Counted from the stretch's first letter, positions 1 to 8,686 are shown. The stretch is 64,000 nt of DNA from Virgifigura deserti (GCA_003576685.1 QOZR01000014.1:1-64000), one strand, 5' to 3'. Translations and numbers: made by a program. The notes: generated by a model not told the origin, from the sequence alone.

Positions 1-955
1 GGCCGACCGCGGCGACCAGCCGGCTCTCGGCCCGGATGTAGCTGTTCCTGAGCCCGGCGGCGAGGACGTCGCCGATGAGCGTGTTGCCGGCGCCATCCTT
101 CGCCGCCGTCTCCCACAGTGCGGCCCACGAGCCGACGTCGCTCCAGCCGATGTCGAGCGGCACGACGGCGGCGCTGTCGGTCCGCTCCATCACGGCATAG
201 TCGATCGAGCGCGCCGGCGCGCCGGCGAAGGCCTCCTGGTCGAGGCGGAGGAAGTCGAGATCGCGCACCGCCCGCGCGACGGCTTCGCGGGTCGCCGCCA
301 GCATCTCCGGCTCCAGCCGCGCGAGCTCGGCGAGATAGCGGGCGGCGCGGAACAGGAACATGCCGCTGTTCCAGGCATAGCCGCCATCGGCGAGGTAGGA
401 CTCGGCCGTCGCGCGGTCGGGCTTCTCGACGAACCGGTCGACCCGAAAACAGCCGGGACAGCCGTCGAGGACACCGCCGCGCCGGATGTAGCCATAGCCG
501 GTCTCCGGCTTGTCGGGGGCGATGCCGAAGGTGACCAGCGCGCCCGCATCCGCCGCGCGGACGGCCTGGTCGACCGCCTCCCGGAACCGCTCGGGCGCCG
601 CGACATAATGGTCCGACGGCAGCACCAGCATCACCGCCTCGCCATCCTGCGCGGCGAGAAGATGCGCGGCCGCCGCGATCGCGGGCGCGGTGTTGCGGCC
701 GATCGGCTCCAGCAGGATGGTGATCGGTGCGCCGCCCAATTCACGCGCCTGCTCGGCGACCAGGAAGCGGTGCTCGTCGTTGCAGACGACGAGCGGCGCG
801 GCGAAGCGGGCGGGGTCGGCGACCCGCTGCAGCGTCTCCTGCAGCAGCGTCAGCTCCGAGGTCAGCGGCATCAGCTGCTTCGGATAGGCCGCCCGCGACA
901 CCGGCCACAGCCGCGTGCCGGAGCCGCCGGAGAGAATGACCGGGTAGATCTTCAT
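1..955 (-). CDS. manC: Mannose-1-phosphate guanylyltransferase, 3' end cut by window
   Basis: The enzyme makes GDP-mannose from mannose-1-phosphate and GTP in the cytoplasm, for exopolysaccharide or O-antigen synthesis. The N-terminus carries the nucleotidyltransferase signature GGSGTRLWPVSR at about residues 9-20, followed by PKQL, and FVEKP lies further in, as in ManC/AlgA/CpsB proteins. The 318 visible codons cover the catalytic domain; the reading frame is still open at base 1. The ATG at 953-955 gives the family's usual MKIYPVILSGGSG start. It lies downstream of the peptide-transporter operon on the same strand, separated by a strong hairpin. A matching phosphomannomutase gene is about 45 kb away in this window. 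Whether a C-terminal isomerase domain is present cannot be seen. Confidence 0.9.
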   Translation of the reverse strand, partial: MKIYPVILSGGSGTRLWPVSRAAYPKQLMPLTSELTLLQETLQRVADPARFAAPLVVCNDEHRFLVAEQARELGGAPITILLEPIGRNTAPAIAAAAHLLAAQDGEAVMLVLPSDHYVAAPERFREAVDQAVRAADAGALVTFGIAPDKPETGYGYIRRGGVLDGCPGCFRVDRFVEKPDRATAESYLADGGYAWNSGMFLFRAARYLAELARLEPEMLAATREAVARAVRDLDFLRLDQEAFAGAPARSIDYAVMERTDSAAVVPLDIGWSDVGSWAALWETAAKDGAGNTLIGDVLAAGLRNSYIRAESRLVAAVG

Positions 956-986
956 CGCCTCGCTGCCTTTTGACGCCCGAACGATA

Positions 987-1053
987 AAACCACAGAGGCA
1001 CAGAGACACGGAGAAGTAAAAAATTCCCTCTGTGTCTCTGTGCCTCTGTGGTT
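987..1053. repeat. Long inverted repeat (hairpin) between dppC-like gene and manC
   Basis: Two 25-base arms (989-1013 and 1028-1052), complementary except for one base, enclose a 14-base AT-rich loop. The arms consist of the words cacagag and cacggag repeated. The hairpin could end transcription of the peptide-transporter operon, but there is no T-run on the minus strand. The same 15-base word, cacagagacacggag, recurs at 30448-30462, so this looks like a dispersed intergenic element. Confidence 0.85.
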
Positions 1054-1068
1054 CAGAACTTCGGAAGA

Positions 1069-2040
1069 CTAGCCGTTGATCGCGCGGGGGTCGAGTGCGT
1101 CCTGCAGGCCGTCGCCAAGGAAGTTGAAGGCGATCACGGTCAGGAAGATCATCAGCCCCGGCCAGACCGCGAGCGCCGGTGCGGCCCAGATCAGCTCCTG
1201 CGCGTTAGTCAGCATGTTGCCCCAGCTCGGCAGCGGCGGCTGGATGCCGAGCCCGAGGAAGCTCAGCACCGATTCGAGCAGGATGATGTTGCCGACCGAG
1301 AGCGTCGTCGCGACCACCAGCGGCGAGATCACGTTCGGCAGGACATGCATCGCCATAACCCGAAGCGGGCCGGCGCCGAGCGCGACCGCTGCGCGGACGA
1401 ACTCGCGCTCGCGCATCGACAGGGTGGCACCCCGCACCAGCCGCGCGACGGTGGTCCAGCCGACGAGCGTGATCAGAATGGCCATGCGATAGAAGCTGGC
1501 CTGGTCGGACGCGGCGATGGCGTCCGGCAGCCCCAGCTTGGAAAAGTCGATCGCGGCCAGGACGATCAGCAGCGGCAGCAGCGGCAGCGCGATCACCCCG
1601 TCGGTCAAGCGCATCAGCAGCGCATCGAAGCGGCCGCCGAAATAGCCGGCGACGAGTCCGATTGCGGTGCCGATCACGCCGACGGCCAGGGCGACGACGA
1701 GGCCGATCCCGAGCGAAACCCGGCCGCCATAGAGCAGCCGCACCAGAAGATCCCGGCCAAGCTCGTCAGTGCCCAGCGGGTGGGCGGGCGATGGCGGCTG
1801 GAACCGGTTCAGGAGGTCCACAGCGTTGGCGTTGATGCCGAGCCAGGCTTCGATCAGCGGCGCCGCCAGCACCATGACCGCCAGAAGCAACAACAGCCCG
1901 GCGCTCGCCGCGGCCAGGCGATGACGCAGGAACCGCCGCCACAACCGCCCATGTTGCAGGGTTGCGCCGGTCGGCAGCCGCGCCGCAGCGCTCAGGAGAG
2001 GCTCGATCCGATCCGCCTGCCTGTCCACTCCCCGGCTCAT
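1069..2040 (-). CDS. Peptide-type ABC transporter permease (DppC-like)
   Basis: This is an inner-membrane permease of the dipeptide/oligopeptide/nickel importer family, about 323 residues. An N-terminal membrane segment (about residues 33-55) is followed by the DppC hallmark HPLGTDELGRDLLVRLLYGGRVSLGIG. The ABC-interaction loop REREFVRAAVALGAG and the C-terminal ending FNFLGDGLQDALDPR are also present. The start was set at the ATG at 2038-2040, which overlaps the stop of the upstream permease in an ATGA junction, so the two are translationally coupled. It is the last gene of the operon running from 6125 down to 1069. No ATP-binding gene follows, so the importer must borrow ATPases from elsewhere. 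The substrate cannot be told from sequence. Confidence 0.9.
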   Translation of the reverse strand: MSRGVDRQADRIEPLLSAAARLPTGATLQHGRLWRRFLRHRLAAASAGLLLLLAVMVLAAPLIEAWLGINANAVDLLNRFQPPSPAHPLGTDELGRDLLVRLLYGGRVSLGIGLVVALAVGVIGTAIGLVAGYFGGRFDALLMRLTDGVIALPLLPLLIVLAAIDFSKLGLPDAIAASDQASFYRMAILITLVGWTTVARLVRGATLSMREREFVRAAVALGAGPLRVMAMHVLPNVISPLVVATTLSVGNIILLESVLSFLGLGIQPPLPSWGNMLTNAQELIWAAPALAVWPGLMIFLTVIAFNFLGDGLQDALDPRAING

Positions 2041-3005
2041 CGATAGCTGATCCGCGGATCGAGCCAGGCATAGGCGAGGTCGGCGAGCAGGTTCGCCAGC
2101 AGCACCACCGCCGTCGCGAGCAGCAGGCCGACGAGCGCCAGATTGTAGTCGTTGCCCATCACCGCGTCGTAGATCGTCTTGCCCATGCCGAGATAGGCGA
2201 AGATCGTCTCGGCCACGAGCGCGCCTGAGAACAGCGTGCCGAAATCGAGCGCCAGGATCGTGACCACCGGAATCATCGCGTTGCGCAGCGCATGATGGAG
2301 CAGCAGCCGTATCGGCCCGACCCCCTTGGCGCGGGCGGTGCGAATATGGTCCTGGCGCAGCGCCTCGATCATCGCCGCCCGGATGTAGCGGATCAGCGTG
2401 CCGGCGCTGACCAGCGTCAGGGTCAGGACCGGCAGCACCAGATAGGTCGCCCGGTCGGCCAGCGCCGCGAGACTGCCGGGCGCGATGCCGACCGTCGCCG
2501 TGCCCCCGGCCGGCAGGACGCCGAGCACCACCGCGAACAGGATGATCAGCAGGATCGCGAGCCAGAAGGTCGGGATCGAAATGCCGGCGAAGGCAACGAG
2601 ATTGATGAGATTGTCGCCCAGGCCGTGCGGCCGCGCCGCCGCCAGGATGCCGGCCGGCAGCGCCAGCAGAAGGGCGAGGGTGAAGCTCGCGCCCATCAGC
2701 AGGACCGTGTTGCCGAGCCGTGGCCACAACACCTCCAGCACCGGCCGGGCATAGAGCCGGGAATAGCCGAAATCGCCCTGCAGCGCCGCGCCGAGCCAGG
2801 CGAGATAGCGCTCATGCAGCGGCCGGTCGAGGCCGTAGACCGCCTTCAGCCGGGCGGCATCCTCCGGCGTCAGCGACGGGTCGGAGGCGATCATCAGGTC
2901 GATCGGATCGCCCGGCATCAGGCTGATCAGCCCGTAGATCACGAATGACATGACCAGCAGCACCAGCGCGGTCTCGGCCAGCCGCTGCAGGATGAAGCGG
3001 ATCAT
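2037..3005 (-). CDS. Peptide-type ABC transporter permease (DppB-like)
   Basis: This is the partner permease of the importer, 322 residues. It opens with the typical DppB N-terminus (MIRFILQRLAETALVLLVMS), then the periplasmic motif PGDPIDLM, the ALQGDFGYS box at about residue 93, and several membrane helices. The EAA-type loop reads EALRQDHIRTARAKGVGP and the C-terminus ends LAYAWLDPRISYR. It starts 16 bases after the FAD oxidoreductase gene and overlaps the DppC-like gene by four bases. With that gene it should form the heterodimeric membrane channel. Confidence 0.92.
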   Translation of the reverse strand: MIRFILQRLAETALVLLVMSFVIYGLISLMPGDPIDLMIASDPSLTPEDAARLKAVYGLDRPLHERYLAWLGAALQGDFGYSRLYARPVLEVLWPRLGNTVLLMGASFTLALLLALPAGILAAARPHGLGDNLINLVAFAGISIPTFWLAILLIILFAVVLGVLPAGGTATVGIAPGSLAALADRATYLVLPVLTLTLVSAGTLIRYIRAAMIEALRQDHIRTARAKGVGPIRLLLHHALRNAMIPVVTILALDFGTLFSGALVAETIFAYLGMGKTIYDAVMGNDYNLALVGLLLATAVVLLANLLADLAYAWLDPRISYR

Positions 3006-3021
3006 CCGAGCGGCGCCCGTT

Positions 3022-4350
3022 TCATACTCCTGTCGTCGGCCTCGGGCGCGAGCCGTCCGTGAAGCGGGAGAACCGGAAGGGCGCGGGGTCGACGACCGGT
3101 GGGCCGCCGGTGACCAGATCGGCCATCAGCCGGCCCGCGCCGGGGCCGATGCCGAAGCCGTGGCCTGAGAAGCCCGTGGCAATGAAGAAGCCGGGAATCG
3201 TCTCAACGGGAGAGATGACCGGGACGGCGTCCGGGGTCGCGTCGATCAGGCCCGCCCAGCGCTCCGCGATCGGAACGTCCTTGAACAGCGGGAAGGCGCG
3301 CGCGAGGTTCGCCTTCGCCGCGTCGATATCCGCCGCGGCCGGTTCGGGGTCGAGGACGCGAACGCGCTCGAACGGCGAAATCTCGTCGAGCGCCCAGCGC
3401 TTGGGCATGCGCCATTCGTCGAGAAAGCGCCTGCCGGGTCTGAGCCTTATGTCCTTCCACTCGATTCGCAGCACGGGAAGGAAATCGAAGAAGAAGCGGA
3501 AGCTGTCGGGCACGATCTCGGCGACGTTCGAGCTGCCATGCGCGACCGTGTAGCCGCCGTCGAGCCGCTTGCGGAAGGCGAAGCCCGGCCCCCAGGCTGC
3601 CGCCTCCGGCCCGCCATCGACCGGTGCCGTGCGCATGACGGAGGCCAGCACCTTGAGCTGGGGGAGCCGCAGTCCGAGATTGCGGCAGAACCGACTGGAC
3701 CAGGCGCCTCCGGCCAGCACCACGGCGTCGCAGGCGATCCGCCCCTTCTCCGTGACGACGGCCGCCGTCCGGCCCGCCGAGGTCTCGATGCCGCGGACGG
3801 CGCAGCCCGTGAGGATGGTGGCGCCGAGCCGCCTTGCGGCGTTGGCGATTGCGGGCGCCGCCCTCTGCGGCTCCGCCCGCCCGTCGCTCGCGGTATAGAG
3901 CGCGCCGGCCCAGCGCCCCGCCGAGCCGGGCAGGAGCCGGTCGAACTCTTCGCCGGTGACGATTCGCGAATCGAGCTGGTACGGCTTCGCGTGTGCGAGC
4001 CAGGCTTCGCGTTTGGCGAGGTCCTGCTTGCTCTCGCAGAGATAGAAGATGCCGGTGTTCCGGAAGCCGGTCTCGGCCTCCACCCGCTCGTTCATGCCTT
4101 GCCAGAGACGCGAGCTCTCGATGATCAGCGGAAGCTCGCGCGGGTCGCGTCCCATCTTGCGGACCCAGCCCCAGTTGCGGCTCGACTGCTCGCCCGCGAT
4201 ATGTCCCTTCTCGCAGAGCACGGTCGAGACGCCCTTCTGTGCAAGGAACAGGGCGGTGCTTACACCGATGATCCCGCCGCCGACGATCACGACATCGGCG
4301 CGGGCGGGAAGGGTTTCGTCGGCTGTTACGGGATCGACTCGCGGGGCCAT
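3022..4350 (-). CDS. FAD-dependent oxidoreductase (DAO family)
   Basis: This is a flavoprotein of the glycine/D-amino-acid oxidase fold, 442 residues. The Rossmann dinucleotide site VVIVGGGIIGVSTALFLAQKG lies at about residues 20-40 and ends in the acidic residue of VLCEK. SSRNWGWVRKMGRDPRE follows, as in DadA/SoxB-like enzymes, and GFSGHGFGIGPGAGRLMADL near the C-terminus closes the FAD site. No signal peptide is seen. It sits between the binding-protein gene and the two permease genes of the peptide-type importer, so it probably oxidises the imported compound, perhaps an opine, N-methylated or D-amino acid; that is inference. The start is the ATG at 4348-4350, with only a weak ribosome site. 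Confidence 0.88.
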   Translation of the reverse strand: MAPRVDPVTADETLPARADVVIVGGGIIGVSTALFLAQKGVSTVLCEKGHIAGEQSSRNWGWVRKMGRDPRELPLIIESSRLWQGMNERVEAETGFRNTGIFYLCESKQDLAKREAWLAHAKPYQLDSRIVTGEEFDRLLPGSAGRWAGALYTASDGRAEPQRAAPAIANAARRLGATILTGCAVRGIETSAGRTAAVVTEKGRIACDAVVLAGGAWSSRFCRNLGLRLPQLKVLASVMRTAPVDGGPEAAAWGPGFAFRKRLDGGYTVAHGSSNVAEIVPDSFRFFFDFLPVLRIEWKDIRLRPGRRFLDEWRMPKRWALDEISPFERVRVLDPEPAAADIDAAKANLARAFPLFKDVPIAERWAGLIDATPDAVPVISPVETIPGFFIATGFSGHGFGIGPGAGRLMADLVTGGPPVVDPAPFRFSRFTDGSRPRPTTGV

Positions 4351-4442
4351 TCTTCATGCTTTCATGATGCTGCAGCCCCCGATCACAGGCTAGCTTGCGG
4401 CTCGGTGTCAAGGTCGTGATACAAAGGGCCGAAAGCGCGATG

Positions 4443-6125
4443 TTATTCGGCTGGGCTGCTCACCCGCCAATCTTCGATCCACAGCGTCGACGGGTCCAAA
4501 TGTCCCGTCGGCGTCACGCCATCGAGCCACGGCGGCAGGATGAAGGCCTGCGCCCGGAAGAACAGCGGCAGGGCCGGCAGCCCCTCGGCATAGAGGACCT
4601 GAAGCCGGTGCCATAGCTGCTCGCGCTTCGCCCGGTCCAGCTCGACCTCGATCGCGTCGATCAGCCGGTCCATCTTGGCGTTTCGGAAGCCGGTATAGTT
4701 CTGGCCGGTGAAATTGTTTTCCGGCGTCGGGATACTTTCCGAATGCAGGATCGTGCGCGGCACGTTCTCCGGTGCGCTCAGCCAAGCGAACAGCACCATC
4801 CCCTCGAATTGCCGCTTGCTCAGCGTCTCGCTGAACAAGACGCGGGCCGGCTGATTCCGGATGCGGATGTCGACGCCGACCGCGCGCCACTGGCTCTGCA
4901 GAACCTGCTCCACCAGCTCGCGGGTGCGGTCGCCGGCCGTGGACATCAGCTCCAGGCTCAAGGGATCGCCGGCGGCGTTGTGGCGGATGCCGTCGCGCAT
5001 CTTTGTCCAGCCGGCCTCGTCGAGAAGCGCTGCCGCGCGCTCCGGATCATAGGCGTAGCGCGGCACGGAGCCGGTATGCACCCAATCGAGCGGACTCACG
5101 CTCGTGAATGCGACCGGCTGCTGTCCGCCGAACAGTTGTTGGGTGATCTTTTGCCGGTCGAGCGCGAAGAGCAGCGCCTGCCGCACGCGCCGGTCGGCCA
5201 GGATCGGGTTCTCGAGATTCAGGTCGAGATGCTCGTAGAACAGCACAGGCTTGTAGAGGATATCGAAGCGGTCGCCATGCCGGGTCTCGAAGGCGAGCGC
5301 CTGATCGACGGTCAGGCCGACCTCGCCGGCGATATAGTCGATGGCGCCGGACAGGAGATTGGCTTCCAGCGCCGCCGTATTCTCGATTACCCGGACGACG
5401 ACGCGCTCGAAGGCGGGCGGCTCTCCCCACCAGGTGGGGTTGCGCTCCAGCACGATCTGCGCGCCGGGCGTCACCGAGACGATCCTATAGGGGCCGAACC
5501 ACAGGCCCGGATTGGCGGGATCGGCATCGTAGGTCGTCCGGTTGCGATATTCGGCCGGCTCGGCGAAGGCGTCGCGTTCGAGATGGGCGGGCAGCAGCTC
5601 GAAATCGTTGATCGCATTGTAGGTGAACTCGACCCGGTCGAAATGCATCGTGAAGGTCTTGTCGTCCTTCACGTCGATCCGGAGGATCCGCCGATAGAAC
5701 TCGGCATTGGCGATGCCGCTCTGCGGATGGGCGCCGGTCTCGTAGGTGAACATCACGTCCTCGGTCGTGACCGGAACGCCATCGCCCCAGGTGGCGTCGG
5801 AATGGATGCTGTAGGTGACGGCGATGCCTTGCCTCCCGTCGTCCAGAGTCTCCAGCTTGGCGAGGCCGTTCTCCAGCGTCGGCAATTTGGTACAGAGCAG
5901 ACAGACGAGTTCCCAATCGGCGTCATAGGCGGTGAAGGGCCGATGCGCCATGCCCAGCACATAGGCCTTCGCCATCATCGAATCGATGTTCGGATTGAGG
6001 GTGGAGGGGAACTGCGTCATGCCGATGACGAGCTGCTCGCGCGCCGCGGCCGAACCCGATGCGACGAGCAGCAGCGCAAGCGCCCCGAGCATCGCACGAA
6101 GCGATGCAGGCAGCATTTTCACCAT
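4443..6125 (-). CDS. Peptide-type ABC transporter substrate-binding protein (family 5)
   Basis: This is a periplasmic solute-binding protein of the SBP_bac_5 family, 560 residues. The N-terminal signal peptide (MVKMLPASLRAMLGALALLL, then ASGSAAA) is followed by REQLVIGMTQFPSTLNPN, the usual beginning of the mature domain. The family's central signature region is recognisable around DATWGDGVPVTTEDVMFTYE. The start was set at the ATG at 6123-6125 because it begins the signal peptide and has a GGGAGG ribosome site just upstream; the frame is open a further 100 codons upstream without meaning. It is the first gene of the operon (binding protein, FAD oxidoreductase, DppB-like, DppC-like). Confidence 0.92.
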   Translation of the reverse strand: MVKMLPASLRAMLGALALLLVASGSAAAREQLVIGMTQFPSTLNPNIDSMMAKAYVLGMAHRPFTAYDADWELVCLLCTKLPTLENGLAKLETLDDGRQGIAVTYSIHSDATWGDGVPVTTEDVMFTYETGAHPQSGIANAEFYRRILRIDVKDDKTFTMHFDRVEFTYNAINDFELLPAHLERDAFAEPAEYRNRTTYDADPANPGLWFGPYRIVSVTPGAQIVLERNPTWWGEPPAFERVVVRVIENTAALEANLLSGAIDYIAGEVGLTVDQALAFETRHGDRFDILYKPVLFYEHLDLNLENPILADRRVRQALLFALDRQKITQQLFGGQQPVAFTSVSPLDWVHTGSVPRYAYDPERAAALLDEAGWTKMRDGIRHNAAGDPLSLELMSTAGDRTRELVEQVLQSQWRAVGVDIRIRNQPARVLFSETLSKRQFEGMVLFAWLSAPENVPRTILHSESIPTPENNFTGQNYTGFRNAKMDRLIDAIEVELDRAKREQLWHRLQVLYAEGLPALPLFFRAQAFILPPWLDGVTPTGHLDPSTLWIEDWRVSSPAE

Positions 6126-6198
6126 CGCCGCCTCCCTTCGACGTTGTTTGTCGCCGATGTTAGCAACCACCGACGGCGAAACAAAATCGGGCGGCGGT

Positions 6199-6894
6199 TT
6201 ATGCCGACTCCGCCTTCCCGCCATGCTTGGCGGACCAGCCCTCCGGGTCCTCGAGGAAGGCGCGGACCTGTGTGATGCCCTTGGCATCGAGTGCGCCGGA
6301 CTCCTCGGCGGCGGCGAGCACGTCCCACCAAGTGCCGAGCCCGTGCAGCCGCACGCCCTCGGCCGCCAGGGTCTCCACGCTCTGCGGAAAGATGCCGTAG
6401 TGGAAGACGACGAGCGCGTCGGCCACCGCACCGCCGCCGTCGCGGATCGCGTGGACGAAGTTCAGCTTGCTGCCGCCGTCGGTCGCCAGATCCTCGACCA
6501 GAAGCGTGCGGCAGCCGGGCGGCATGGCGCCCTCGATCTGGGCGCCGCGGCCGAAGCCCTTCGGCTTCTTGCGGACATAAAGCATCGGCAGGCCGAGACG
6601 CTCGGCGATCCAGGCGGCATAGGGAATGCCCGCGGTCTCGCCCCCGGCCACCGCGTCGATCGATTCGAAGCCGATCTCGCGCTCGATCAGCGCCACCGCC
6701 ATGTCGATCACCTTCCGCCGTGCCCGCGGGAAGGAGATGATCTTGCGGCAGTCGATATAGACCGGGCTCGCCCGGCCGGAGGTCAGGATGAACGGGTCGT
6801 CCGGGCGGAAATGCACCGCCTCGATCTCCAGCAGGATGCGGGCAGTGGTGCGGCCGGCCTCGGCCGCTGCGGGGGAGGGGGACGGGAGAGTCAT
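6199..6894 (-). CDS. pyrE: Orotate phosphoribosyltransferase
   Basis: The enzyme joins orotate to PRPP to give OMP in pyrimidine synthesis, in the cytoplasm. The PRPP-binding loop LLVEDLATDGGSK is at residues 131-143. FILTSGRASPVYIDCRK at about 35-51 and GGETAGIPYAAWIAERL at 84-100 are also typical. At 231 residues it matches the alphaproteobacterial form. The ATG at 6892-6894 has AAGGAG nine bases upstream. It is 73 bases downstream of the binding-protein gene start and on the same strand, but transcribed ahead of it, and is divergent from the enoyl-CoA hydratase gene. Confidence 0.93.
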   Translation of the reverse strand: MTLPSPSPAAAEAGRTTARILLEIEAVHFRPDDPFILTSGRASPVYIDCRKIISFPRARRKVIDMAVALIEREIGFESIDAVAGGETAGIPYAAWIAERLGLPMLYVRKKPKGFGRGAQIEGAMPPGCRTLLVEDLATDGGSKLNFVHAIRDGGGAVADALVVFHYGIFPQSVETLAAEGVRLHGLGTWWDVLAAAEESGALDAKGITQVRAFLEDPEGWSAKHGGKAESA

Positions 6895-7028
6895 CGGTCG
6901 GCTCCTTCGGTCAGGCGCCCTCTATCTATCGGCAAAGCGCGACCGCGACAACCGGCGCTTGCGGCGCTTGTGTGGGGTCTCATAGCTGCTAGCTTTGCGG
7001 CGCTCTCTTGCTTCGAAAAGGTCCGACC

Positions 7029-7808
7029 ATGTCCGACGTCGTCCTGCTCGCCCGCGAAGGCGATATCGCCACCGTCACCCTGAACCGCCCGGAGAAGCTG
7101 AACGCGCTGAACCTCGCCATGTGGCGGCGGCTCGGCGATGTGATGCGGGAGGTCGCCGCCGACGATGGCGTCCGCTGCGTCGTGCTGCGCGGCGCCGGCG
7201 GACAGGCCTTCAGCCCCGGCGCCGATATCTCCGAGTTCGAGAGCCTGCGAGCGACGCCGGCGCAGGCGGAGGCCTATGCCGAGGTGATGTATCCGGCGCT
7301 GCGGGCGGTGCGCGACTGTCCGCAGCCGACTGTGGCGATGATCCAGGGCCTTTGCGTCGGCGCCGGGCTGGAGATCGCCAGCCTGTGCGACCTCCGGATC
7401 TGCGGCCGGTCGAGCCGGTTTGGCGTGCCGATCCAGCGGCTCGGCCTGACCATGGGCTATCCAGAGATCGCCGCACTGATCGAGCTCGTTGGCCGGGCCA
7501 CGGCGCTGGAGATCCTGCTCGAGGGGCGCGTCTTCGATGCGGCGGAGGCCTATGACAAGCGCCTCGTCAGCCGCGTCGTACCCGACAAGGCGGTGGCGGA
7601 GGAGGCGATGGCCGCCGCCCGGCGCATCGCCGACGGCGCGCCGCTGGTTCATCGCTGGCACAAGAAGTTCGCCCGCCGCTGCCTCGACCCCGCGCCCTTC
7701 TCCGCGGCCGAGATCGCCGAAAGCTTCGCCGCCTGCGCGACCGAGGACTACCGGACCGGTATCCGCGCCTTCCTCGCCAAGGAGAAGCCGCGGTTTGAGG
7801 GGCGGTGA
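7029..7808 (+). CDS. Enoyl-CoA hydratase/isomerase family protein
   Basis: This is a crotonase-fold protein of 259 residues. The oxyanion-hole segments are visible as GAGGQAFSPGADISEFE (about residues 56-72) and QGLCVGAGLEIASLCDLRI (about 105-123). The start was set at the ATG at 7029, preceded by AAAGG, rather than at a TTG seven codons upstream. Members hydrate or isomerise enoyl-CoA thioesters in fatty-acid or amino-acid breakdown. The residues seen do not fix the exact substrate, so a specific symbol is not given. It stands alone, divergent from pyrE. Confidence 0.88.
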   Translation: MSDVVLLAREGDIATVTLNRPEKLNALNLAMWRRLGDVMREVAADDGVRCVVLRGAGGQAFSPGADISEFESLRATPAQAEAYAEVMYPALRAVRDCPQPTVAMIQGLCVGAGLEIASLCDLRICGRSSRFGVPIQRLGLTMGYPEIAALIELVGRATALEILLEGRVFDAAEAYDKRLVSRVVPDKAVAEEAMAAARRIADGAPLVHRWHKKFARRCLDPAPFSAAEIAESFAACATEDYRTGIRAFLAKEKPRFEGR

Positions 7809-7880
7809 GGGTGCGTCCGGTAGAAATTAACCGCAACTAATGCCAAATTTGTGTCAATCGACTTTGCATATAATGGTTAA

Positions 7881-8061
7881 TTTTTTGGCGCGACCTTGGT
7901 TTCCAGCATCGTCTTCAGCGCCAGCCCAGACGGCGAGTGGTTCGACAATGACTTCTCGGTGGCCGGCCTCACCACTGCTGTGTCGGAGCTGGCAACGCTT
8001 ACACTGGTTGGGCGCCGGCCTGCTCGGCCTGGGCCTGCTGCGCCGTCGCCGCGCGGCCTAA
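7881..8061 (+). pseudogene. Remnant of a CTERM-anchored extracellular protein, truncated and frameshifted
   Basis: One frame reads SIVFSASPDGEWFDNDFSV and on to ELATLTLVG. At about 8010 a GGG run shifts the reading, and the next frame then gives LGAGLLGLGLLRRRRAA and a stop at 8059-8061. Removing one G joins them into ELATLTL-VGAGLLGLGLLRRRR. That is the layout of PEP-CTERM/VPLPA-CTERM sorting tails: a short motif, a hydrophobic helix and an arginine cluster. A TAA at 7878 closes the frame upstream, so only the last 60 or so codons of the gene survive. A clean terminator hairpin still follows at 8085-8115. This is a decayed gene end; the function of the parent was presumably cell-surface or extracellular. 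Confidence 0.65.
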
Positions 8062-8084
8062 CAAGACTGTCGAAATTCTTTAGA

Positions 8085-8115
8085 GCGGCGGCTCCAGTTC
8101 GGAGCCGCCTTTATT
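8085..8115 (+). terminator. Rho-independent terminator
   Basis: A perfect nine-base stem (ggcggctcc at 8087-8095 with ggagccgcc at 8101-8109), a five-base loop and a T-rich tail (ttattcttt). It directly follows the CTERM gene remnant and would also shield it from the convergent thioesterase gene. Confidence 0.85.
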
Positions 8116-8127
8116 CTTTGGGCGGAG

Positions 8128-8562
8128 CTACCTTTCGGCGACAGGCTCGCCTTCGGGTGTCTCGCTGCCGCAGCGATAGCGGAACACGCCTTCGCCCTGG
8201 GCGATCAGCCGGCCGGCCTGGTCTCGGACTTCGCATTGGGTGAAAAAGATCCGGCGCCCACCGGCGGTTGCCCGCCCGACGGCGGTGAGGATGTCACCGG
8301 CGCGGGCTTGGCCGACGAACTGTGTGTTTAGGGAGAGCGTCACCGCCCGGCGCCGGTTGCCCGGCACGGTGCAGTAGCAGCCGGAATAGCCGCAGGCCGT
8401 GTCGATGAGGGTGGCCAGCAGCCCGCCATGCGGAACGCCGGTCCGGTTCAGATGATCGGGGCCGACGGTCAGCGCGACCTCGGCATATCCCTCCCGCCAG
8501 GCGATCAGGCGATAGCCGACGAGACGGCCGAACTGTCCCGGAACTTCCAGCGACTCCTGCAT
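8128..8562 (-). CDS. PaaI-family hotdog thioesterase
   Basis: This is a predicted acyl-CoA thioesterase of 144 residues with a single hotdog domain. The central-helix motif is HLNRTGVPHGGLLATLIDTA (about residues 37-56), with the GG and the acidic residue expected for the active site. SLNTQFVGQARAGD and GEGVFRYR complete the fold. It lacks a signal peptide, so it acts in the cytoplasm. It is convergent with the CTERM remnant upstream on the plus strand. The substrate is unknown. Confidence 0.88.
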   Translation of the reverse strand: MQESLEVPGQFGRLVGYRLIAWREGYAEVALTVGPDHLNRTGVPHGGLLATLIDTACGYSGCYCTVPGNRRRAVTLSLNTQFVGQARAGDILTAVGRATAGGRRIFFTQCEVRDQAGRLIAQGEGVFRYRCGSETPEGEPVAER

Positions 8563-8686
8563 GGGCGGCGAGAGTGCCGGATCGCCTCTCGCCTGTCCAG
8601 GGCACTACCAAGACTCAAGGAATTTTTGAGAGAGTCGGAAGGAGGTAATCAACCAAATCCTGTGGAAGGGCGGGTAAGCCATTGTT

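Noticed and set aside
7840..8061. 73-codon frame ending in the CTERM-like tail, read as one intact small protein.
   Set aside because: Its first 50 codons look random; the other frame gives the sensible protein upstream of the tail, so a frameshifted remnant explains it better.
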